From positions 1 to 8,852 of the forward strand of contig WQTQ01000123.1 in assembly GCA_009786175.1 (NCBI GenBank): a stretch of DNA of 8,852 nt, given 5' to 3'. Both the position numbers and the translations under genes were made by a program. The notes under the pieces are model-generated. The model did not search any database, had not been told where the DNA came from, and was given only the letters and a program-made list of their open reading frames with translations. Of this stretch, positions 1-6,184 are shown piece by piece. The stretch is from Bacillota bacterium (GTDB taxonomy: Bacteria > Bacillota_A > Clostridia > Lachnospirales > WQUN01). The first letter of the stretch is position 1, and every line of letters begins with the position of its first letter.

Positions 1-2
1 CT

Positions 3-2290
3 GTAGGCGGCCAAGGCCGTTGGACAGTGCGCATGTTAGGTGACCACATCAATACAACAACCTTAACAGGTAATGCACCAGGTTTCGTACCACAAGACCG
101 TATAATTACCTTTGAGGATTTAGATAATGCTGACAGACCTGTAGTAATTGCGCTTGGCGGAGCAGTTATGCCAACACCAATCTACTTTAGAATAGTAGAC
201 AGCGCGGGCCGTGCAATTCCAACAGCATTACTGACACAAGTAACTGCAACATTAGTGCCACTACCTGCTCCTGGCGGTGCAACAGGCACAGGCAAAAGTG
301 ACCACTGGAGAGCGCAAGTAGCAGGTTCTCTTGCAGTAACAGGCGCGAGATTCTATGCAAGCGCACCGGGCTTTAACACTAACGTATACATCCTGACCAT
401 AGAAGGTTTGGCTATGTACGGCAGAGGGTATATTGAAATCGTACTTGGCCGTGATACAGCAGGCTACGACGATGTAGATGTACAAGTTCGCGTATATCGC
501 TATGTAGCAGATGGTGAAAATGTACTACTTCCAACAGCAGCACTTTCCGGTGTTGAACGAATTCAAGTTAACAGCCCACCAAACGGAACCTTTGTAATTA
601 CAGTAGATGGTTCTTATTATGGACGAATCCTAACAGCAACAGCTCCGGGCTTTATGGCATACAGCCATAGAATCACCTACTTCGATATGTACAACGGTTT
701 AATAAGCATTGTACTGGGCGGCCCTAATGGTTACGAGCCTGTTGACATGACAGTTCTTGTAGCAGATGCCGCAGCACCAACCGTTGCATTAACCGGTTCA
801 CAACTTGTTCATAGTGGCGGCGTAGCGGTAGGCGGTGCAAACGGTAACTTTACAATTAGACTGGACGGTCGCCATATCGGTGACACACTAGATGCTTCTC
901 ATAATTTATTTATGTCTCATAACCACCCTGTAAGCCTTCAAGACTTGGTAGCGGGTCATGTAACAATCCTTCTGTTGGAAGGCCAGCCACAAACCTTTAC
1001 GGTAAGAGTTGTGGACAGTGCAGCCCCAAGCCGCTTGATACCAACAGCTACACTTCTATCAGAAGTTGGCAGTGTAGTACCTGTAGCAGGTCAACCTGGT
1101 GTATTTGTTGTGACAGCAACATCCGCCGCGGCTGGCAGAATGCTTACAGCAAACGCACCTGGCTTCAACCCTGTACAACGTCCAATAGCGTTGGAATACT
1201 TTGGTACAGAAATAACAATTCAATTGGGACAACAAGGCGAAGGATATAACGATGTAAACGTAAATGTACGTGTATACCGTTATGTAGCCGGTGCCGTCGG
1301 CAATCAATTGCTAACAACAGCTGCACTTACAGGTGCCGATAGAATTACACCTGTACTTGTAAATGACAGCCCAACGGGTAGATTTGTAGCTGTCATTAAC
1401 GGTTCCTACGTTGGCAGAAGCCTAAGAGCTCATGCTCCGGGTTTTGCGCCATACTACCATCCAATCACTTTCTACGACTTGGACGGCCGCGATATAGTAA
1501 TCGTACTTGGCGGCCCGAATGGCTACGAATATGTAGACGTAAGAGTAGCCGTTACAAGTAACAACGCTGAACTGAATCCATTGACAACAGCAGGTCTTAC
1601 ACTACCTGAAGGAGCAACTTCAACCCCTGTTGCAGGCCAGCCTGGTGTATGGACAGTAAGAATGACCGGACAGCATGTAGGTCAAGTTCTTACAGCGCAC
1701 GCTCCGGTTCATGAAGACGCAAGACACACTGTTACTGTCGATAACCTTCGTGACAGAGAGATTGACATTACCCTTATCGAAGGAGATGCAAATCTTGTTA
1801 CCATAAGAGTGGTAAACAGAAACGACGACCTAATACCAACAGCAAGTGTAGACATTCTTGGCTATGAAGCAATGTCAATAGACAACACCGGTATGTTTTC
1901 GTTATTGCTAACCACAGGAATGTATGGACACAGCTTACATGCAAGTGCACCGGGTTTCCAAGATGCATCTCATGTAATAATAGAGGCTTACTTCGAAAGT
2001 GATGCAGTAATCACAATCGTTCTTGACCAATACAAGTCTGTTAACATGACAGCGCGCGTATACCGTCAAAGAGGCGCAACCCGCATACTAATACCAAGTG
2101 CAACTCTAACCGGTGTAGAGGGTATTACCGCTGACCATGAAAACAAAGGAACATTCAGCTTCACGCTAGACGGTTCCCATGTTGGCAGAACACTAACAGC
2201 CGGTGCACCGGGCTTCGAATCTCGCAACCATGTTGTAACATTTGTAGACCTTTATCGCGAAATAATAGAGTTTGTACTGGTACTTCGCGG
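3..2290 (+). repeat. Tandem protein repeats (nine units) with a three-unit B-C-A super-period
   Basis: The A-P-G-F motif or its equivalent falls at bases 75, 363, 642, 894 (degenerate), 1155, 1434, 1701 (A-P-V-H), 1947 and 2205, so units are 246-288 bases long. Units fall into three classes by their opening strand. Class A opens with V-R-V-Y-R and recurs at 491, 1271 and 2057, which is 780 and then 786 bases apart. Class C opens with a (F/V)-x-(V/I)-R-V-V-D/N-like strand followed by I-P-T-A. Class B carries the G-x-W-T-V-R-M type strand (bases 21 and 1650; N-F-T-I-R-L at 849). The array reads B-C-A-B-C-A-B-C-A. Two of the three B units have lost A-P-G-F. This is diverged intragenic duplication, not exact DNA repeats. 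Confidence 0.88.
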
Positions 2291-3677
2291 CGACAACACA
2301 ATTTGCATTGATGTAGGCCGTGATGGTACAGTGACAGTAACACCTCCTCCGGGCGTAGAATACTACGTACGCGATAACAATGAAGTAAACGAAAATGGCA
2401 ACATCGTAGTTGAAATCCGTCCGGAAGACCAAGACAACCCGGTTAACAGAGAAAATATCGAAGTTAACACACCGGGTAACGATTGGCAGTACGAAATTAT
2501 TCCTGACCCGGATACAGATGGCGGTTATCTGATAATAATCACACCACCGACAATTAGCGGCGGTACCGATAACAACGGTAACCACTATGTAACAAGGCCG
2601 CCGGGAGACGGTGACCGTGAGTGGACACAGCGTCCTCCTGGTAATAACGGCGAAATTATCATAGACCCGCCAGCCGGTTGGAACCCAGATGATGACCTGG
2701 TAATCATCGACCTGCCGGATGACTGGGATTACGAAAAAAGAAGTGATGGCGACGGAAACTACTATATTATCATCTGGCCGCCACGTATAGACGAACCTAC
2801 CGACGCACCAACAGACGTTACTCCTCCACCTCCTCCACCATTACCGCCGCATGAAGTATCGTTAGAGCCGGAAGGTATTCCATGGACACCACGTCAGCCC
2901 GTAGAATTAGATTATTTCATCACTCGTATAGACGAAGTATATTATCTGCCGCCTCCTGACCTTTCGCATGTTGAACCTACACGCTTTGCGTATATGATTG
3001 GTGACCAGAACGGCAGAGTTCGTCCTACAGACAACATTACACGAGCAGAAGCAGCAACAATATTCTTCCGTCTGATAACTGATTCGCATCGCTCGGATAT
3101 ATGGTCACAAACCAATACCTTTGTAGATGTACAATCAAACAGATGGTTCAATAACCCAATTTCTACAATGCAACGCGGCGGTTTATTCGCCGGAATGCCA
3201 TTGGGCGAAAACTTTGGCCCGGATCAAGCTCTAACCCGTGCAGAATTTGCTGCAATGGTAGTTAACTACTTGGGTCTTGGAACTTTCAGAGTTGCAAATG
3301 GCGACATCTTTACAGATATTCAAGGCCACTGGGCAAGTGACGCGATAGAAATGGCATACTTGCAAGGCTGGGTACGCGGTTTCGGAGACGGAACATTCAG
3401 ACCGGATCAGCTAATTACAAGAGCAGAAGTTGCAGCACTTGTAAACCGCGCACTTGGACGGTTGCCGCAGTACACATCAGACTTGCTTCCCGGTATGGTA
3501 ACCTTCCCTGATAACATGAATGAAAATGCATGGTACTACCTGTATATTCAATCAGCGGTAAACTCCTACTACCATGAAATTAAAGCTGATGGAATTCACG
3601 AGACATGGACGCAATTGATCACCCCAAGAAACTGGCGTGCTCTTGAAAGACCGTACTCTCAGCCTAATAGCTGGTAA
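3..3677 (+). CDS. Giant SLH-anchored cell-surface repeat protein, 5' end outside window
   Basis: The frame is open back to the first bases (V-G-G-Q-G-R-W-T-V-R), so the N-terminus and any signal peptide lie outside; 1224 residues are visible. Bases 3-2290 encode nine beta-rich repeats of about 82-96 residues. Each resembles 'V-R-V-Y-R ... I-P-T-A-x-L-T-G ... F-x-V-x-L-D-G-S-x-V-G-R-x-L-T-A-x-A-P-G-F ... H-x-I-T-F-x-D-L ... I-x-I-V-L-G'. Bases 2328-2783 encode four shorter Asp/Asn/Pro-rich repeats, and 2823-2849 a polyproline linker. The C-terminus is an SLH anchor: the second half of one SLH (about 2985-3090), two full SLH domains (3114-3279 and 3300-3468) and a half SLH (F-P-D-N ... W-Y-Y-L-Y-I, near 3507-3575). 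Each TRAE motif is present (I-T-R-A-E, L-T-R-A-E, I-T-R-A-E). SLH domains normally bind secondary cell-wall polymer, so the protein should sit on the cell surface. I do not recognise the repeat family; adhesin or structural roles are inference only. No sortase motif or catalytic domain is visible. Confidence 0.93.
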   Translation, partial: VGGQGRWTVRMLGDHINTTTLTGNAPGFVPQDRIITFEDLDNADRPVVIALGGAVMPTPIYFRIVDSAGRAIPTALLTQVTATLVPLPAPGGATGTGKSDHWRAQVAGSLAVTGARFYASAPGFNTNVYILTIEGLAMYGRGYIEIVLGRDTAGYDDVDVQVRVYRYVADGENVLLPTAALSGVERIQVNSPPNGTFVITVDGSYYGRILTATAPGFMAYSHRITYFDMYNGLISIVLGGPNGYEPVDMTVLVADAAAPTVALTGSQLVHSGGVAVGGANGNFTIRLDGRHIGDTLDASHNLFMSHNHPVSLQDLVAGHVTILLLEGQPQTFTVRVVDSAAPSRLIPTATLLSEVGSVVPVAGQPGVFVVTATSAAAGRMLTANAPGFNPVQRPIALEYFGTEITIQLGQQGEGYNDVNVNVRVYRYVAGAVGNQLLTTAALTGADRITPVLVNDSPTGRFVAVINGSYVGRSLRAHAPGFAPYYHPITFYDLDGRDIVIVLGGPNGYEYVDVRVAVTSNNAELNPLTTAGLTLPEGATSTPVAGQPGVWTVRMTGQHVGQVLTAHAPVHEDARHTVTVDNLRDREIDITLIEGDANLVTIRVVNRNDDLIPTASVDILGYEAMSIDNTGMFSLLLTTGMYGHSLHASAPGFQDASHVIIEAYFESDAVITIVLDQYKSVNMTARVYRQRGATRILIPSATLTGVEGITADHENKGTFSFTLDGSHVGRTLTAGAPGFESRNHVVTFVDLYREIIEFVLVLRGDNTICIDVGRDGTVTVTPPPGVEYYVRDNNEVNENGNIVVEIRPEDQDNPVNRENIEVNTPGNDWQYEIIPDPDTDGGYLIIITPPTISGGTDNNGNHYVTRPPGDGDREWTQRPPGNNGEIIIDPPAGWNPDDDLVIIDLPDDWDYEKRSDGDGNYYIIIWPPRIDEPTDAPTDVTPPPPPPLPPHEVSLEPEGIPWTPRQPVELDYFITRIDEVYYLPPPDLSHVEPTRFAYMIGDQNGRVRPTDNITRAEAATIFFRLITDSHRSDIWSQTNTFVDVQSNRWFNNPISTMQRGGLFAGMPLGENFGPDQALTRAEFAAMVVNYLGLGTFRVANGDIFTDIQGHWASDAIEMAYLQGWVRGFGDGTFRPDQLITRAEVAALVNRALGRLPQYTSDLLPGMVTFPDNMNENAWYYLYIQSAVNSYYHEIKADGIHETWTQLITPRNWRALERPYSQPNSW
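2328..2783 (+). repeat. Four imperfect Asp/Asn/Pro-rich repeats between the repeat array and the anchor
   Basis: Units lie at about 2328-2423, 2454-2549, 2583-2672 and 2697-2783. Each is 29-32 residues and follows a loose pattern: a short hydrophobic strand ending in Pro, a P-G/P-P-G or D-D-W turn, a polar Asp/Asn/Gly loop, then a run of Ile/Val and Pro such as I-I-I-T-P-P, I-I-I-D-P-P or I-I-I-W-P-P. The zone is very acidic, unlike the flanking repeats. It probably forms a stalk between the outer repeats and the wall-bound SLH anchor. The Asp-rich loops could bind calcium, but that is inference. Confidence 0.7.
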
Positions 3678-3711
3678 AATAGGGCTAATTTAAACGAAGT
3701 GCCTATCAAAG

Positions 3712-3778
3712 TATAAGTGTGAGGTTTGATGTACCAAACTCATTCTAGAGGGGTTTGGTACATCAAGCCGCGCTTATA
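3712..3778. other. Long imperfect stem-loop downstream of the SLH gene
   Basis: The core arms TTGATGTACCAAAC (3726-3739) and GTTTGGTACATCAA (3753-3766) are perfectly complementary over 14 bp. The stem continues outward with TATAAGTGTG (3712-3721) against CGCGCTTATA (3769-3778, using G-U pairs), separated by a small bulged zone. It starts 34 bases after the SLH stop codon. No T-run follows on the + strand, so it is a poor intrinsic terminator. It could protect the 3' end of the SLH mRNA, be a weak terminator, or be a copy of a small dispersed palindromic repeat. Confidence 0.6.
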
Positions 3779-3835
3779 AGGCGTAGGTTTAGTTTGTATA
3801 CCAACTTAATCTCATAGATGGATGGTACGCTTAGC

Positions 3836-3863
3836 TTGTCCTTGTGATAGAGTTAGGTATTAT
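3836..3863 (+). promoter_or_regulatory. Candidate sigma-A promoter of the melA operon
   Basis: TTGTCC (3836-3841, 4 of 6 to the -35 consensus) and TATTAT (3858-3863, 5 of 6 to the -10 consensus) are 16 bases apart. A start point near 3870 would leave a leader of about 120 bases and put the 26-bp palindrome roughly 11-36 bases into the transcript. This is assigned from consensus match only; the weaker pair at 3918/3941 is an alternative. Confidence 0.4.
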
Positions 3864-3880
3864 TGTGATGTCCGCGTTAG

Positions 3881-3906
3881 TTTACCCCCTGATATCAGGG
3901 GGTAAA
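3881..3906. promoter_or_regulatory. Perfect 26-bp palindrome, probable operator upstream of melA
   Basis: TTTACCCCCTGAT (3881-3893) is followed directly by its exact reverse complement (3894-3906), with no spacer. It lies 85 bases before the melA start and just downstream of the candidate promoter. Two-fold symmetry of this kind is typical of sites for a dimeric repressor, here as a possible roadblock operator. As RNA it could also fold as a GC-rich hairpin, but the following TAAATATAAAA is not a T-run, so an operator is preferred over a terminator. The regulator is not identified. Confidence 0.6.
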
Positions 3907-3991
3907 TATAAAATACGTTGCACTTTCCTCATTTTTCAACTAAGATACATATGTATTGTTTACCAATCTCTAACTTACAAGGAGGATTCAA

Positions 3992-5317
3992 ATGGCAAAA
4001 ATCACATTTATGGGTGCAGGAAGTACAGTATTTGCACGTAATGTACTTGGCGATTGCATGGCAACAGCTGCGTTGGCAGACAGCGAAATTTCCCTGTACG
4101 ACATTGACGGCCAGCGCCTGAAAGAAAGTGAAACAATTATTAAGGCAATTAATGAAGGCTTAGGCGGCAAGGCAAAAATTTCTGCTTACTTGGGTGTGGA
4201 AAACCGCAAGGAAGCACTTCGCGGTGCAAACTTTGTAGTAAACGCAATCCAAGTAGGCCTGTACGATCCATGTACTATTACAGACTTTGAAATCCCCAAA
4301 AAGTATGGCTTACGCCAAACAATTGCCGATACACTTGGTATTGGTGGTATAATGCGCGGGCTCCGTACAATTCCTGTACTTGCGGATTTTGCCCGTGATA
4401 TGGAAGAAGTTTGCCCGGACGCATGGTTCCTAAATTATACAAACCCTATGCCAATACTGGCCGGCTATATGCAAAGGTATACCGATGTTAATACAATTGG
4501 ACTGTGCCACAGCGTACAAGGGTGTTCTTCCGGGTTGCTTGGCTCATTGGGAATGGAAGATAAAATGGAGGGCCGCAAAGAGCTTATCGCAGGTGTTAAC
4601 CACATGGGATGGCTGATAGACATCAGAGACAAATACGGGAACGACCTTTATCCGGAAATTCGTAAACGTGCCGCCGAGAAAAATGCTGCAGGAAAGCACT
4701 GGGATATGGTGCGCTACGAGTATATTAAGCATCTGGGCTACTACTGCACAGAATCCAGCGAACATAACGCAGAGTACAACCCGTGGTTTATCAAAAAGAA
4801 TTATCCGGAACTTATCGACAGGTTTAACATCCCGCTGGATGAATACCCGCGCCGTTGTGTTAGTCAAATTGCGGGATGGGCAAAAGATTTTGAAGAACTT
4901 TCAACAAGTGCGAAAGCCAACCCTCACAAGCGTTCCGGTGAGTATGCGTCTTATATTATGGAATCTATGATAACAGGTGTGCCAACAAAAATTGGCGGCA
5001 ATGTTCTTAACAGGGGCGGCTTAATAGAAAACCTTCCCCAAGAAGCCTGTGTAGAAATCCCATGCATGGTAGATAATTATTGCATACACGGCACCTATGT
5101 AGGACGACTGCCTGTACAGCTTGCCGCTATGAATATGACCCAAATAAATGTGCACTTCTTAACAATTGAAGCGGCAGTTACATTAAAGAAAGATCACATA
5201 TACCAGGCGGCGATGCTTGACCCACACACGGCGGCAGAACTTTCTATCGACGATATCCGCGCTATGGTTGATGAGCTGATAGAAGTACACGGCGACTGGA
5301 TGCCAAAATACAAATAG
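3992..5317 (+). CDS. melA: Alpha-galactosidase, glycoside hydrolase family 4 (NAD- and metal-dependent)
   Basis: This 441-residue protein matches MelA of Bacillus and E. coli over its whole length, from memory of those sequences; family members are about 430-450 residues. GH4 enzymes hydrolyse alpha-galactosides such as melibiose by an oxidation-elimination route using NAD+ and a divalent metal (usually Mn2+), in the cytoplasm. Visible signatures are the Rossmann loop F-M-G-A-G-S (6-11), L-Y-D-I-D (35-40 region), R-Q-T-I-A-D-T (108-114), N-Y-T-N-P-M (148-153), G-L-C-H-S-V-Q-G with metal ligand Cys172, G-V-N-H-M with metal ligand His204, T-E-S-S-E-H-N-A-E-Y (253-262), P-L-D-E-Y-P-R-R-C (281-289) and M-L-D-P-H-T-A-A near 408-415. 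There is no signal peptide. The ATG at 3992 is fixed by AAGGAGG six bases upstream. It is the first gene of a three-gene operon. The C-H-S-V-Q motif favours alpha-galactosidase over GH4 alpha-glucosidase or phospho-glycosidases, but exact substrate is inferred. Confidence 0.93.
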   Translation: MAKITFMGAGSTVFARNVLGDCMATAALADSEISLYDIDGQRLKESETIIKAINEGLGGKAKISAYLGVENRKEALRGANFVVNAIQVGLYDPCTITDFEIPKKYGLRQTIADTLGIGGIMRGLRTIPVLADFARDMEEVCPDAWFLNYTNPMPILAGYMQRYTDVNTIGLCHSVQGCSSGLLGSLGMEDKMEGRKELIAGVNHMGWLIDIRDKYGNDLYPEIRKRAAEKNAAGKHWDMVRYEYIKHLGYYCTESSEHNAEYNPWFIKKNYPELIDRFNIPLDEYPRRCVSQIAGWAKDFEELSTSAKANPHKRSGEYASYIMESMITGVPTKIGGNVLNRGGLIENLPQEACVEIPCMVDNYCIHGTYVGRLPVQLAAMNMTQINVHFLTIEAAVTLKKDHIYQAAMLDPHTAAELSIDDIRAMVDELIEVHGDWMPKYK

Positions 5318-5321
5318 GAGG
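5316..5321 (+). promoter_or_regulatory. Ribosome-binding site overlapping the melA stop codon
   Basis: AGGAGG lies inside and directly after the TAG stop of melA (5315-5317), eight bases before the ATG of the DUF4438 gene. Ribosomes ending melA sit over this site, so the two genes should be translated together. It supports the start at 5330. Confidence 0.8.
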
Positions 5322-5329
5322 CCGACATT

Positions 5330-6184
5330 ATGCTTAAAACTAACAAAGACAGACTTCCCATTGTGTCCGTTTCCGGTGTGGTATGGCACCCGAAAGGCGG
5401 CGGCGCAGGGCGCATATCAGTAGATGGTGATGTGATGTGGATCACAGGCACCGGCGGCATCGCTTACAATGTAAAAATTGGTGACTGTTGCATGAGCTGG
5501 GTTGCAGACCATTTAGAGCCCGGTGTAACTACGCGCAACAAAGATGACGATTGCAATCAGGCATACAACATGTTGTCGTGCATCGGCAATGAAGCGACCG
5601 TGCGAAGCGGTGATGCAAAGGGCGCGACAGGCGTTGTAACAGGCAAGCACGGTGGATGCGAACATTTGATGATTCACTTCGCAGATGATGTGCTTCAAAA
5701 ACTTGATACGGAAGACAAGATAACCGTAAAAGCAACAGGACAGGGAATGGAACTGTTGGACTACCCGGATATTAAGCTGCGCAATGTAAGCCCCACTCTG
5801 CTTGAAAAAATGAATATTACGGAAGCAGACGATAAATTAAAAGTAGGCGTGGCTAAAATTGTACCTGCGGATATAATGGGCTCCGGTCTTGGTTCCGTTG
5901 GTACAGCCCGCGGCGATTATGACATTACTCTTTTCTGCGATGAGATGATGAAGAAATACGACTTGGCCGACCTTCGCTTTGGCGATATTGTGGCGATTGA
6001 GAACGCAGATACCCGCTATGGCAGGTCTTACAGGACCGGAGCCTGTACAATTGGTGTGGTTATACACGGTAATTGTATTATTGCGGGTCATGGCCCGGGT
6101 GTAACAACGTTACTTACATCAAAGTACCCGTTGATTGAGCCGTTTATTGATAAGGACGCCAACTTAGCGACATATTATCGGTAA
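5330..6184 (+). CDS. DUF4438 family protein, function unknown
   Basis: The 284-residue protein carries what I recognise as DUF4438 signatures: G-T-G-G-I-A-Y-N-V-K-I-G-D (40-52), A-D-H-L-E-P-G-V (59-66), G-K-H-G-G-C-E-H-L-M-I-H-F (105-117), P-A-D-I-M-G-S-G-L-G (179-188), R-G-D-Y-D-I (195-199 region), Y-G-R-S-Y-R-T-G (230-237) and G-H-G-P-G-V-T-T-L-L-T-S (253-264). The length fits a complete family member. There is no signal peptide or membrane segment, so it should be cytoplasmic. The conserved His, Asp and Gly clusters (His61, His107, His112, His254) look like an active or ligand-binding site, but no reaction is established for the family to my knowledge. It lies 12 bases after melA, and its stop overlaps the next start, so it is made together with two glycosidases. 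A role in carbohydrate breakdown, perhaps on the product or substrate of those enzymes, is inferred from context alone. Confidence 0.85.
   Translation: MLKTNKDRLPIVSVSGVVWHPKGGGAGRISVDGDVMWITGTGGIAYNVKIGDCCMSWVADHLEPGVTTRNKDDDCNQAYNMLSCIGNEATVRSGDAKGATGVVTGKHGGCEHLMIHFADDVLQKLDTEDKITVKATGQGMELLDYPDIKLRNVSPTLLEKMNITEADDKLKVGVAKIVPADIMGSGLGSVGTARGDYDITLFCDEMMKKYDLADLRFGDIVAIENADTRYGRSYRTGACTIGVVIHGNCIIAGHGPGVTTLLTSKYPLIEPFIDKDANLATYYR

Larger units (their letters stand above)
3678..3991. other. Intergenic region between the SLH gene and the melA operon
   Basis: This 314-base gap has no convincing gene; the short open frames in it run into melA out of frame and lack ribosome-binding sites. It holds a long imperfect hairpin (3712-3778), a candidate promoter (3836-3863), a perfect 26-bp palindrome (3881-3906), a 12-bp palindrome ATACATATGTAT (3945-3956) and the melA Shine-Dalgarno AAGGAGG (3979-3985, 6 bases before ATG). 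A second, weaker promoter reading is TTGCAC (3918-3923), a 17-base gap, then TAAGAT (3941-3946). No classical terminator with a T-run follows the SLH gene. Confidence 0.75.

Noticed and set aside
27..29. GTG at 27 as the start of the SLH gene
   Set aside because: The frame stays open upstream to base 3 and those residues continue the repeat pattern seen again near 1650. No ribosome-binding site precedes the GTG.
3..2290. CRISPR-like or satellite DNA array
   Set aside because: Periodicity is at the protein level with diverged DNA; there are no short identical repeats with unique spacers.
2193..2585. Minus-strand open frame inside the SLH gene, and similar ones near 261 and 1059
   Set aside because: They mirror the codon bias of the + strand gene, are rich in Cys and Tyr, match no family and have no ribosome-binding site.
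3712..3778. Miniature transposon (MITE) or insertion sequence end
   Set aside because: No transposase, no clear target-site duplication, and the element is little more than its own stem. It remains possible only if further copies are found.
3844..4121. Short + strand open frames overlapping the melA leader and start
   Set aside because: They cross the palindrome and the melA start in other frames, with no ribosome-binding site or family match.
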